Shown here: positions 27,551-35,818 of the stretch, in pieces
Numbering within the stretch: position 1 is the stretch's first letter
How the letters are laid out: every line of letters begins with the position of its first letter
From: Comamonadaceae bacterium CG12_big_fil_rev_8_21_14_0_65_59_15
GTDB lineage: Bacteria > Pseudomonadota > Gammaproteobacteria > Burkholderiales > Burkholderiaceae_C
NCBI GenBank assembly: GCA_002786915.1
Contig: PCUV01000091.1
Location: 4,221-41,015 of the forward strand
Length of the DNA stretch: 36,795 bases
Direction: 5' to 3'
Translations under genes and position numbers: made by a program
Notes under the pieces: model-generated
Told to the model about the DNA's origin: nothing
The model's input: only the letters and a program-made list of their open reading frames with translations
Database searches by the model: none

Positions 27551-27663
27551 TTGGAATTTGCCCGTCATTGCGAACGCAGTGAAGCAATCCGTGGCCCCGA
27601 ATCGCATGGACTGCCGCGCTGCGCTCGCAGTGACGAACTTCTTTCATCATCCGGGGCGGCCAT
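27523..27663 (-). repeat. Dispersed ~130-bp repeat, copy B
   Basis: Read on the minus strand this copy has cggatgatgaaagaagttcg, cgtcactgcgagcgcagcg, gcggcagtccatg, cacggattgc, cgcaatgacgggcaaattcc and ggcgttctttcgcgttaaat, in the same order as copy A (17558-17685). It is about 13 bases longer in the middle. The outer arms cgtcactgcgagcgcag and ctgcgttcgcaatgacg are inverted repeats of one another apart from a few changes. Its end overlaps the start of the RluA-family gene. Confidence 0.8.
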
Positions 27664-27677
27664 CTCGACCATGCCAG

Positions 27678-28439
27678 TTAGATGCGTTCAAACACTAGGT
27701 CCCAGACGCCGTGGCCGAGCTTGATGCCACGGTTTTCGAACTTGGTCAGCGGCCGGTAGTGCGGTTTGGGCGCGTAACCGCCCAGCTCGGGGTGCGCCGC
27801 CAACGCAGTGTTTTTAAGTAGCGGCTCGGCGCTGAATACCTGCAACATCTGCTGGGCGTATTCCTGCCAGTCGGTGGCACAGTGAATGTATCCGCCAACT
27901 TTCAGGCGTGCGGCCAGTTTGGCCACCAGGGGGGGCTGGATCAGTCGGCGTTTGTTGTGGCGCGCCTTGTGCCACGGGTCGGGAAAGAAAATGTGCACAC
28001 CGTCCAGACATTGCGGTGGCAGCATGTGATCAATCACCTCCACTGCGTCGTGCGCGCAGATGCGGATGTTTTTCAAGCCTTGTTCGCCGATGCGCCTGAG
28101 CAGGGCGCCGACGCCGGGGTCGTGCACTTCGCAGCACAAAAAGCGTGTCTCAGGCAGCAGCGCGGCAATGTGGGCAGTGGCCTCGCCCATGCCAAAGCCG
28201 ATTTCCAGCACGAGCGGGTGACGCTTGGTTCCACCCTGACCGTTGGGGTCCTGTGTGGCCATGAAAGCAGCTCCAGCATTCAGCTCAAGCGGCTGATACG
28301 GAAGTAAAAATTGCGGCCCCAAGGTCTCCAGAGCCTTGGTTTGAGCGCTGGTTGTGCGACCCGTGCGCTTGACAAAGCTGCGGATTGCACGCCTTGGGGG
28401 CGTGTTGGACGTGGCGGGGTCGGCAGGATTCGGATTCAT
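27678..28439 (-). CDS. trmB: tRNA (guanine-N7-)-methyltransferase TrmB
   Basis: TrmB makes m7G46 in tRNA using SAM. The 253-residue protein has the SAM-binding loop [16 protein letters not shown], a central [11 protein letters not shown] segment, and the TrmB signature [17 protein letters not shown] with the catalytic Asp. The N-terminal 40 residues are basic and disordered, usual in Burkholderiales. The first ATG (28439) is used; a TTG one codon upstream also exists. It is divergent from the HD-GYP-type gene, with 72 bases between the starts, so both promoters must lie there. Confidence 0.96.
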   Translation of the reverse strand: MNPNPADPATSNTPPRRAIRSFVKRTGRTTSAQTKALETLGPQFLLPYQPLELNAGAAFMATQDPNGQGGTKRHPLVLEIGFGMGEATAHIAALLPETRFLCCEVHDPGVGALLRRIGEQGLKNIRICAHDAVEVIDHMLPPQCLDGVHIFFPDPWHKARHNKRRLIQPPLVAKLAARLKVGGYIHCATDWQEYAQQMLQVFSAEPLLKNTALAAHPELGGYAPKPHYRPLTKFENRGIKLGHGVWDLVFERI

Positions 28440-28511
28440 CAAGAGACGCTACAAAAAAGTTGGCAGATTGTAGGTTTGCCCGTATGGCGCTGCGGTGTGC
28501 TGGTGCCTAGA

Positions 28512-29678
28512 ATGCGGCGCGTGAAAGTCCTGCGCTTGCCCCGCTCCAAAGTGCATCTCGGTGCGCCGCTGCCATGGAACGTGCGTGACGAACAAGGCCA
28601 GTTGCTGCTGTCCAAAGGGCATTTGATCGTCAATGAACGACAGTTGGACGAATTGTTGGAGCGTGGTGCGTTTGTCGATGTGGAAGAAATCCGCGCTGCA
28701 GCCAGCAACGATGCGCCCAAACAAGAGCAGAAAATTGTTGCGCCGCCCAACCTGTTTGGCCTGTGGGAAAAAAAGGCGCAGGCGCTGCGTGACCTGTGCC
28801 AGCACCCGAAAGCCCATGCAGATTTTTTGCCGCAGCTTGAAGCCTATTCCAACCACCTGCTGATGCTGCTCGACCGCCATGTGGACGTGGGCATTTACCG
28901 GTGTGTGCGGCAAGAAAACCAGCCGCATTATTACTACGGCTATAACCACGCCATTCATACCGCAGTCATGTGTGTCTTGCTCGCCCGCCACTTGCAGTGG
29001 AGCGCCACACGTGTCTTGAGCCTAGTGCGGGCGGCGCTGACCATGAACCTGTCGATCATGGAGCTACAGGGCCAGATGGCTGCGCAAGATACGCCTATCA
29101 AGGACGCGCAAAAAAAAGATATCTTGGCGCATCCCCAGGCGGCGGTTGCGCTGCTGGAGTCTCTGGGTGTGACCGACACCGATTGGTTGACTGCGGTGGT
29201 GCAGCACCACGAGCATCTGGACGGCAGCGGCTACCCGACGGGTTGCACACAGCCCAGCGACATGGCCACGGCCCTGCGGGTGACGGACGTCTTTATGGCC
29301 AAAATCAGCCCGCGTGCCCTGCGTGAGGCGCTCACCTCGCAAGAGGCCATCCGTCAGCTGTACCGCGAAGACCAGGGTGGGCCGATGTCCACGGCCATCG
29401 TCAAGCAGTTTGGCATTTACCCGCCAGGTGATTATGTGGAGCTGGCCACAGGCGAGCGCGGCATTGTGGTGGAACGTACCGACAACGCCCGGGCGTCGAT
29501 TGTGGCGGTGATCACCGATGCCACGGGGCGCCTGGTGACCAAAACTGAACGCCGCGACAGCAGTCAGCCAGGTTGTTCCATCGTCGGCAATGTGGTGGAT
29601 AAAGTGTTGCTCAAGCGGCTTCCCCCCGAGCGGTTTTACGGCTTTGTTGCGTTAGATGGCGAAAGAGGTGACCGTTGA
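28512..29678 (+). CDS. HD-GYP-like protein with degenerate metal site
   Basis: This 388-residue protein has an N-terminal PilZ/DUF3391-like region (1-65) and a C-terminal HD-GYP-like domain. The GYP part is intact (HHEHLDGSGYP, 232-242), and YGYNHAIHTAVM (142-153) aligns with the first helix. The HD dyad expected before IGK, however, is replaced by MNLSI (178-182). Since the H and D ligate the metals that hydrolyse cyclic-di-GMP, the protein is probably not an active phosphodiesterase and may be a binding or regulatory protein. The ATG at 28512 is chosen (GTG at 28521 is possible); the long upstream frame overlapping trmB is rejected. Two small membrane-protein genes follow directly. Confidence 0.85.
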   Translation: MRRVKVLRLPRSKVHLGAPLPWNVRDEQGQLLLSKGHLIVNERQLDELLERGAFVDVEEIRAAASNDAPKQEQKIVAPPNLFGLWEKKAQALRDLCQHPKAHADFLPQLEAYSNHLLMLLDRHVDVGIYRCVRQENQPHYYYGYNHAIHTAVMCVLLARHLQWSATRVLSLVRAALTMNLSIMELQGQMAAQDTPIKDAQKKDILAHPQAAVALLESLGVTDTDWLTAVVQHHEHLDGSGYPTGCTQPSDMATALRVTDVFMAKISPRALREALTSQEAIRQLYREDQGGPMSTAIVKQFGIYPPGDYVELATGERGIVVERTDNARASIVAVITDATGRLVTKTERRDSSQPGCSIVGNVVDKVLLKRLPPERFYGFVALDGERGDR

Positions 29679-30005
29679 GTGACGTGCGAATTGCTTTTGG
29701 GCATGGGCGCTGCCATGGCTGAACTGGCGGTGTTTGCTGTGCTGGTGGGTGTCGTGCTCTTGGTGCTCTGGCGTTGGCATGGATCTGGGCGCTGGCTGAC
29801 TACGGCGGGTTTATGGTTGGCCTACGCGGTGTATGAGTGGCTGATCGCCACGCGGGTCTTGTGCAGCGGGGATTGCGCTATCCGGGTGGACTTGCTGCTG
29901 ATCGCCCCCCTGTTGTTGGGTCGCACGCTGTGGGTGACGGTGTCAGAGGCCTGGCGGGCCCGCCAACGTCGGCCCGGAGCCGATCGCGATGCAACCCGCT
30001 TCTGA
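29679..30005 (+). CDS. Small membrane protein of unknown function (108 aa)
   Basis: The frame starts with GTG directly after the HD-GYP-type stop, with agagg upstream as a ribosome-binding site; an ATG at 29703 is also possible. The product has three hydrophobic segments (about 14-30, 40-58 and 69-86), a Cys pair in LCSGDCAI and a basic Arg-rich tail, so it is probably an inner-membrane protein with the tail in the cytoplasm. I recognise no family. It overlaps the next membrane gene by 17 bases, suggesting joint translation. Confidence 0.65.
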   Translation: MTCELLLGMGAAMAELAVFAVLVGVVLLVLWRWHGSGRWLTTAGLWLAYAVYEWLIATRVLCSGDCAIRVDLLLIAPLLLGRTLWVTVSEAWRARQRRPGADRDATRF

Positions 30006-30402
30006 CAACCCGACCGGAGCCAGCCAGACGATGACGCTGGCGCGGCTGCTGCTGGGTGCGGGCATCGTCAGCCACCTGGCGTTGCTGTTTCAGGTGTTTC
30101 ATCCGAAATGGCTCACCGTGATGGCTTGGGTGTTGCCGGCGGTGGTGGTGTTGCCTTGGGTATTTTTGGGGTTGTGCAGTCGCCTGGCGCGCGGTCGGCG
30201 CACGGCATCGAGGGTGGTGCTGGGCGTGTCTGCGTTGTATTTGGTGCTGGGGGTGTGGGCGTACTGGGACACGATCTACATCCACCCAGATCCGCAAGGT
30301 GGTTTGGTGTTTTTTGTGATGCCCGTGCTGGGTGGGTTGGCGGCCGCGTTGTTGATGGTTGGCCTGCTGCTGAGCCGACCCCAGCCGACAAGCCCACGAT
30401 GA
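29989..30402 (+). CDS. Small four-helix membrane protein of unknown function (137 aa)
   Basis: The product has four hydrophobic segments (about 18-36, 42-62, 73-92 and 105-128) separated by short loops with basic residues, typical of a small inner-membrane protein. It starts inside the preceding membrane gene in another frame, a usual sign of translational coupling. I recognise no family. The gap to purL (30403-30530) contains a short tandem repeat of ctgatgccgcg (30421-30442) and a promoter-like sequence. Confidence 0.65.
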   Translation: MQPASDNPTGASQTMTLARLLLGAGIVSHLALLFQVFHPKWLTVMAWVLPAVVVLPWVFLGLCSRLARGRRTASRVVLGVSALYLVLGVWAYWDTIYIHPDPQGGLVFFVMPVLGGLAAALLMVGLLLSRPQPTSPR

Positions 30403-30456
30403 CGCCGCACTGGTGCCGTGCTGATGCCGCGCTGATGCCGCGCTGAACCACCCGGC

Positions 30457-30462
30457 TAAAAT
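30457..30462 (+). promoter_or_regulatory. Candidate -10 element for purL
   Basis: TAAAAT lies in ggctaaaattt, 68 bases before the purL start. No good -35 is seen 17 bases upstream. It is the only promoter-like sequence in the gap. Confidence 0.4.
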
Positions 30463-30530
30463 TTGCATTAGTTTTGGCCCCATCCGGCCAGCCCCCGTGA
30501 TCTTTTTTCACCTCTTTTCAGGCCCCCAAA

Positions 30531-33500
30531 GTGTCCCTGCATCTCACCCCCTTCGAGGGCGGCAGCGCTCTCAGCGCGTTCCGTGTTCAACAACTGCTGC
30601 CTCAGCTTCAAACGCTGCATGACAAGGTCAGCGGCATTGCCGCGCACTACGTGCACCTGGTGGCGACGGACCAGGACATGACTCCGGCGCTCCATGATCA
30701 GTTGTCAGCTTTGCTGACGTATGGCGACCCCTACAGCGGCTCGGCCGACGGGGCCTTGATCATCGTGGCACCGCGCTTGGGCACGGTCTCGCCCTGGGCT
30801 TCCAAAGCCACTGACATTGCGCACAACTGTGGTCTGACCATCCACCGTGTGGAGCGTATGGTGGAATACCGCATCACGCTCAAGAGCGGTTTGTTGTCCA
30901 AAGCCACCTTGAGTGAGTCGCAACTGGTGCAGATGGCCGATCTGCTGCACGACCGCATGACCGAGAGCGTGCTGTTCGATCGCGTCCAGGCTGCCCGACT
31001 GTTTGAAGCGCTGCCCGCCGCCCCCATGGTGCATGTGGATGTGCTCGGTGGCGGTAAAGCTGCGCTGTTGACGGCCAACACAGAGTTTGGCTTGGCGCTG
31101 GTAGCGGATGAAATCGATTACCTAGTGAGCGCCTTCACACAGTTACAGCGCAATCCTACCGATGTCGAGCTGATGATGTTTGCCCAGGCCAACAGCGAGC
31201 ACTGCCGTCACAAGATTTTCAACGCCGAGTTCCGCATCGACGGCGTGCCCCAGCCGCACAGCCTGTTTGGCATGATCCGCCACACGCACCAAACCAACCC
31301 GCAGCACATGCTGGTGGCGTACTCGGACAACGCCTCGGTGATGGTCGGAGCGCAGGTAGAAAGGTTTACTGCCAAATCAGCCTCTAGCGCAGGTGAGGTA
31401 AGCGCAAGCAGCTATCAAAAAGAAACTGCGTTGCAGCACATCCTGATGAAGGTGGAAACGCACAACCACCCCACGGCGATCTCACCGTTCCCCGGTGCCG
31501 CCACCGGCGCAGGCGGCGAAATCCGTGACGAAGGTGCCACCGGCCGCGGCTCCAAACCCAAAGCCGGCCTGACCGGTTTCAGCGTGTCACAAATTAATTG
31601 GGGTCAGATCCCAATTAATTTTTCAAAACCAAAAGAAGAAATTAATTCGACTCTGACCCCAATTAATTACGCAATTAATTACGCAATTAATTACGGCAAG
31701 CCGGGGCATGTCGCCAGCCCGTTGCAGATCATGATCGAAGGGCCGCTGGGCGGGGCGGCGTTCAATAACGAATTTGGTCGGCCCAATCTGCTGGGCTACT
31801 TTCGTGAGTACGAACAATCCTTAAGCTACCAAGTCAAGGACGCCAGCGGCGCACTGGTGACACAGACAGAGCAGCGCGGCTACCACAAGCCGATCATGCT
31901 GGCCGGTGGCCTGGGTGTGATTGATGCCAGCCAGACGCACAAGGTGCAGTTTCCGGCTGGCACGCTGCTGATTCAGCTGGGCGGCCCAGGCATGCGCATC
32001 GGCATGGGCGGCGGCGCGGCCAGCTCCATGACCACCGGAGCCAACGCGGCGCATCTGGACTTTGACTCGGTGCAGCGCGGCAACCCTGAAATTGAGCGCC
32101 GCGCGCAAGAGGTCATCAACCAGTGCTGGCTGCAAGGTAAAGAGGGTGGCTCCGACGGTCGCGGAAATCCCATTCTGGCGATCCACGACGTCGGTGCGGG
32201 TGGCATCTCCAACGCCTTCCCTGAGCTGACCAACGACGCGCAACGTGGCGCGCTGTTTGACCTGCGCAACGTGCCGTTGGAAGAAAGCGGCTTGGCGCCC
32301 AAAGAAATCTGGTCCAACGAAAGTCAGGAGCGCTATGTTCTGGCCATTGCGCCGCAGTCGCTGGACGGCTTCAAGGCGCTATGCGAGCGTGAACGCTGCC
32401 CGTTTGCCGTGGTGGGGGTGGCCACCGAGGAGCGTCAACTGGTGGTGGGCGATGTGAACTTGGCGAAAGGCCAGGTCGTGCAACCCGAAGCTGAACTTCC
32501 TGTCCATATGCCCATGAACGTGCTGCTGGGCAAGCCGCCCAAAATGCAGCGGGATGTGACCACGGTGAAGCGCGAGTTTTCACCTGTCAACCTGATTGGC
32601 GTGCAGCTTCAGCAAGCCGCCATCAACGTGCTGGCGCACCCCACCGTGGCTTCCAAGCGCTTTCTGATCACCATTGGCGACCGCACCGTGGGCGGCCTCA
32701 CGCACCGCGACCAGATGATCGGCCCCTGGCAAGTGCCGGTAGCGGACTGCGCCGTGACGCTGGCCGACTTTAAAGGTTTTGCCGGGGAGGCTATGGCGAT
32801 TGGGGAACGCACCCCGCTGGCCAGCGTGAACGCTGCCGCCAGTGGCCGTATGGCCGTGGCCGAGGCGATCACCAACCTGCTGGCTGCGCCCATGGAGCTG
32901 GACCGCGTCAAACTCAGCGCCAATTGGATGGCCGCCTGCGGCGAGCCAGGCGAAGACGCTGCGTTATACGAAACCGTCAAAGCGGTCGGGCTGGAACTGT
33001 GCCCGGCGCTGGGCATCAGCATCCCGGTGGGCAAGGATTCGCTCTCGATGCGCACGCAGTGGAAGGATGAGCAGGGCGTGGACAAAAAAGTCACCTCGCC
33101 CGTGTCGCTGATCGTCACCGCTTTTGCCACGCTGGCCGATGTGCGCGGCACGCTCACGCCGCAGCTCAGCGCGGTGGACGACACCGTATTGATTCTGATC
33201 GACCTCGGCCGTGGCCAGAACCGTATTGGGGGCAGCATTCTGGCGCAGACCCTCGGCCAGATGGGTGACTCGGTGCCCGACCTGGACCACCCGCAAGACC
33301 TGGTGAACCTGGTCAGGGCGGTAAACGCTCTGCGCGCGCAGGGGCGGATCCTGGCCTACCACGACCGCAGCGACGGTGGCCTGTTTGCTGCGGCGTGCGA
33401 GATGGCGTTTGCCGGCCACGTGGGTGTGGCGCTGAACGTGGACATGCTCGTCACGGAAGGCGACGGCATAACTGATAGCCGCATGGACAGCGGGGAGGCG

Positions 33501-34724
33501 AAAAACTGGGTCGGCCAGATCAGCGGCAGGCGCGACGAGCAAACCCTGCGCGCCCTGTTTACCGAAGAATTGGGCGTGCTGCTACAGGTGCGCACGGCTG
33601 AGCGCAACGCAGTGATGCAGGTGCTGCGCGAACACGGTTTGAGCGCCTTCAGCCACGTGGTGGGCAAAACCCGCCCGGCTGATTCGACCATCACCGCCGG
33701 AGTGGGTGAGGTGCAAGTCTGGCGTGATGCCAAGTCCATCTTCAGCGCCAAGCTGTCCGACCTGCACCAGGTGTGGGACAGCGTGAGCTGGCAGATTTGC
33801 CAGCGCCGTGACAACCCGGCCTGCGCCGATGCCGAGCACGCCGCCGCCGGCGTGCAGGCCGACCCGGGCATGCACATTTACCTGCCAAATCAGGCTCTAG
33901 CCCTTATAGAACAAGCGCAGGCAGCTATTCAATCCATACCGGCGCCGGCACTCATGCTGACCCGCCCCAAGGTGGCGGTGCTGCGCGAGCAGGGCGTGAA
34001 CTCGCACGTGGAAATGGCCTACGCCTTCACCGAAGCGGGTTTTGAGGCCTTTGACGTGCACATGACCGACCTGCAAACCGGTCGCGCCAATCTGGCCGAA
34101 TTCCAAGGTGTGGTGGCCTGCGGCGGCTTCAGTTATGGTGACACGCTGGGCGCGGGTATCGGCTGGGCGCGCTCCATCACTTTCAACCCGGTGTTGGCCG
34201 ACCAGTTCAAGGCGTTTTTTGCCCGCCAAGATACCTTTGGTCTGGGTGTCTGCAACGGCTGCCAGATGTTTGCCGAGCTGGCTGACATCATCCCCGGCGC
34301 GCAGGATTGGCCACGTTTCACCACCAACCAGAGCGAGCGTTTTGAGGCGCGCCTGTCCATGGTGGAGGTGCTGGATTCGCCGTCGCTGTTCTTCAAAGGC
34401 ATGGCCGGTAGCCGCTTGCCCATTGCTGTGGCGCACGGTGAAGGTTTTGCCAACTTCACCTACCGGGGCAACGCTAACAAAGCGCTTGCCGCGATGCGGT
34501 TCGTTGACAACACCGGCGCCGCCACCGAGGCTTATCCCTTCAACCCCAACGGCAGCCCCGGCGGCCTGACGGCGGTCACCACCTTGGACGGCCGCTTCAC
34601 CGCCATGATGCCGCATCCCGAGCGTGTGTTTCGCAACATCCAGATGAGCTGGACATCGCAAAATCCAAACGACTTCAGCCCCTGGATGCAGCTATGGCGC
34701 AACGCGCGCAAGTGGGTGGGGTGA
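30531..34724 (+). CDS. purL: Phosphoribosylformylglycinamidine synthase
   Basis: PurL converts FGAR, glutamine and ATP to FGAM in purine synthesis. The 1397-residue single-chain enzyme has an N-terminal domain, two AIR-synthase-related halves ([20 protein letters not shown] at about 306-325; later [15 protein letters not shown]) and a C-terminal class I glutaminase with the nucleophile in GVCNGCQMF and the His/Glu in MMPHPERVF. The start is GTG ([10 protein letters not shown]). It is about 100 residues longer than E. coli PurL, partly because residues about 354-388 ([11 protein letters not shown] onwards, ending [11 protein letters not shown]) are an A/T-rich insertion made by a repeat element, and two other segments derive from the dispersed palindrome. 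The core motifs are intact, so the enzyme is probably functional. Confidence 0.97.
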   Translation: MSLHLTPFEGGSALSAFRVQQLLPQLQTLHDKVSGIAAHYVHLVATDQDMTPALHDQLSALLTYGDPYSGSADGALIIVAPRLGTVSPWASKATDIAHNCGLTIHRVERMVEYRITLKSGLLSKATLSESQLVQMADLLHDRMTESVLFDRVQAARLFEALPAAPMVHVDVLGGGKAALLTANTEFGLALVADEIDYLVSAFTQLQRNPTDVELMMFAQANSEHCRHKIFNAEFRIDGVPQPHSLFGMIRHTHQTNPQHMLVAYSDNASVMVGAQVERFTAKSASSAGEVSASSYQKETALQHILMKVETHNHPTAISPFPGAATGAGGEIRDEGATGRGSKPKAGLTGFSVSQINWGQIPINFSKPKEEINSTLTPINYAINYAINYGKPGHVASPLQIMIEGPLGGAAFNNEFGRPNLLGYFREYEQSLSYQVKDASGALVTQTEQRGYHKPIMLAGGLGVIDASQTHKVQFPAGTLLIQLGGPGMRIGMGGGAASSMTTGANAAHLDFDSVQRGNPEIERRAQEVINQCWLQGKEGGSDGRGNPILAIHDVGAGGISNAFPELTNDAQRGALFDLRNVPLEESGLAPKEIWSNESQERYVLAIAPQSLDGFKALCERERCPFAVVGVATEERQLVVGDVNLAKGQVVQPEAELPVHMPMNVLLGKPPKMQRDVTTVKREFSPVNLIGVQLQQAAINVLAHPTVASKRFLITIGDRTVGGLTHRDQMIGPWQVPVADCAVTLADFKGFAGEAMAIGERTPLASVNAAASGRMAVAEAITNLLAAPMELDRVKLSANWMAACGEPGEDAALYETVKAVGLELCPALGISIPVGKDSLSMRTQWKDEQGVDKKVTSPVSLIVTAFATLADVRGTLTPQLSAVDDTVLILIDLGRGQNRIGGSILAQTLGQMGDSVPDLDHPQDLVNLVRAVNALRAQGRILAYHDRSDGGLFAAACEMAFAGHVGVALNVDMLVTEGDGITDSRMDSGEAKNWVGQISGRRDEQTLRALFTEELGVLLQVRTAERNAVMQVLREHGLSAFSHVVGKTRPADSTITAGVGEVQVWRDAKSIFSAKLSDLHQVWDSVSWQICQRRDNPACADAEHAAAGVQADPGMHIYLPNQALALIEQAQAAIQSIPAPALMLTRPKVAVLREQGVNSHVEMAYAFTEAGFEAFDVHMTDLQTGRANLAEFQGVVACGGFSYGDTLGAGIGWARSITFNPVLADQFKAFFARQDTFGLGVCNGCQMFAELADIIPGAQDWPRFTTNQSERFEARLSMVEVLDSPSLFFKGMAGSRLPIAVAHGEGFANFTYRGNANKALAAMRFVDNTGAATEAYPFNPNGSPGGLTAVTTLDGRFTAMMPHPERVFRNIQMSWTSQNPNDFSPWMQLWRNARKWVG
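31374..31420. repeat. Palindromic repeat copy inside purL (first)
   Basis: aaatcagcctctagcgc, a short loop, then agcgcaagcagctatcaaaa. This is the same element as at 33887 in the same orientation. It is read in frame and encodes [16 protein letters not shown] just before the conserved KVETHNHP motif. Confidence 0.75.
31592..31696. repeat. A/T-rich palindromic insertion inside purL
   Basis: aattaattggggtcaga (31592-31608) and tctgaccccaattaatt (31652-31668) are perfect 17-bp inverted repeats. The left arm also forms an 11-bp stem with cccaattaatt (31610-31620). After the right arm, the 12-bp unit aattaattacgc is repeated three times (31661-31696, last base changed). The total length keeps the purL frame. 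The ggggtcaga core with aattaatt ends looks like REP-type sequences that I associate with IS200/RAYT-type elements, but no transposase is present. Confidence 0.85.
33887..33932. repeat. Palindromic repeat copy inside purL (second)
   Basis: aaatcaggctctagccctta, loop, then caagcgcaggcagctattca. It has the same order and orientation as the copy at 31374. It is read in frame and encodes [16 protein letters not shown] in the linker before the glutaminase domain. Confidence 0.75.
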
Positions 34725-34876
34725 AGGTACGCCATGCCGTGCGTCGATGCCTTGCGCATTGGCATCCACTTTGAAACGGACCCGAGCTGGGCACACGGTG
34801 ACGTGCGGACGCAAGCCGGGACTTTGTGACTATCATCTGCCTACCGGACTAAAAAAAGAGATGAACAGGAACGTCG

Positions 34877-35818
34877 ATGAAAATTTTGTTGGTGGATGAC
34901 GCCAAATCGGTGCAAATGGTCATGACGGCGCGCCTGGTCAGTTATGGCCACGACGTGCTGCACGCGGGTAACGGACAAGAGGCGTTGACATTGTTTGCCT
35001 CTGCGGCGCCTGACCTCGTGTTGATGGATTTGGAAATGCCCGTCATGAACGGCTTTGAGGCGACGAGCCGCATCCGTGCGTTTGAGTCCACCCAGCAGTG
35101 GGCCTGGACCCCCATCATCTTTTTGACGTCGTCCGACACGGTAGAAAACCTCGTCACTGCCATCGAAGCCGGAGGCGACGACTTCATGAGCAAGTTTGTC
35201 CCCGAGCCGGTGTTGCAGGCCAAGATGAAGGCCATGAGCCGCATTGCCGCGCTGCGTCAAAGCCTGTCTGCGGCCAACCGTAAATTGCAAGACCTGGCCA
35301 GCCTGGACGGCCTCACGGGGCTGTGCAACCGCCGCAGCATGGACTTGCGCACCGATCAGTTGTGGGACCAGGCGCAGACGCTGCGCGAGTCCTTCGGCCT
35401 GCTGATGATCGATATCGACAACTTCAAAAAATTTAACGACCACTATGGTCACCAGGCAGGTGACGATTGCCTGCGCCAGGTCGCTCAGACGATTGACACC
35501 GCAGTGCGTCAGGCCAATGAGCAGGGCCACACGCAAGACGCTTTTGCTGCGCGCTATGGCGGTGAAGAATTTGCCGTTCTGGTACCTGGCGCGCAAGACA
35601 CCGCGTTGCAGCAGTTGGCGCAAAACATCGTTTCTGACGTGCAGGCCCTGGGTTTGGCACACACACTGAACGCGCAGTGGGGGGTGGTCACCATCTCTGT
35701 CGGGGGCGCGGTCACGTCGGCGGCCCAAGGTGCCGTGGTGGATTTGTTTCGTCAGGCCGATGCGCGGCTGTATTTGGCCAAAGAAGGCGGTCGCAACCGG
35801 GCGGTGTTGGCCGGATGA
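34877..35818 (+). CDS. REC-GGDEF diguanylate cyclase (response regulator)
   Basis: This 313-residue protein combines an N-terminal receiver domain (acidic D7/D8, phospho-acceptor D51, T84, K106) with a C-terminal GGDEF domain (DGLTGLCNRR at 144-153; GGEEF at 228-232) that makes cyclic-di-GMP from two GTP. A short helix (about 118-140) links them. The RxxD inhibitory site normally found five residues before GGEEF is absent, so product inhibition through that site is unlikely. A ribosome-binding site (agga) precedes the ATG. Its stop overlaps the rarA start by 4 bases. No partner histidine kinase is nearby. The 152-base gap before it contains a small gatgcc/ggcatc hairpin (34746-34766) but no T-run. 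Confidence 0.95.
   Translation: MKILLVDDAKSVQMVMTARLVSYGHDVLHAGNGQEALTLFASAAPDLVLMDLEMPVMNGFEATSRIRAFESTQQWAWTPIIFLTSSDTVENLVTAIEAGGDDFMSKFVPEPVLQAKMKAMSRIAALRQSLSAANRKLQDLASLDGLTGLCNRRSMDLRTDQLWDQAQTLRESFGLLMIDIDNFKKFNDHYGHQAGDDCLRQVAQTIDTAVRQANEQGHTQDAFAARYGGEEFAVLVPGAQDTALQQLAQNIVSDVQALGLAHTLNAQWGVVTISVGGAVTSAAQGAVVDLFRQADARLYLAKEGGRNRAVLAG

Noticed and set aside
28311..28511. 67-residue upstream extension of the HD-GYP-like protein
   Set aside because: It overlaps the start of trmB on the other strand and has no family similarity; the ATG at 28512 fits the usual N-terminus.
31661..31696. CRISPR-like spaced repeats
   Set aside because: The 12-bp units are directly tandem, without spacers, and inside purL; no CRISPR array or cas gene is present in the window.
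34746..34766. Terminator after purL
   Set aside because: The gatgcc/ggcatc hairpin has no following T-run, so termination is not supported.
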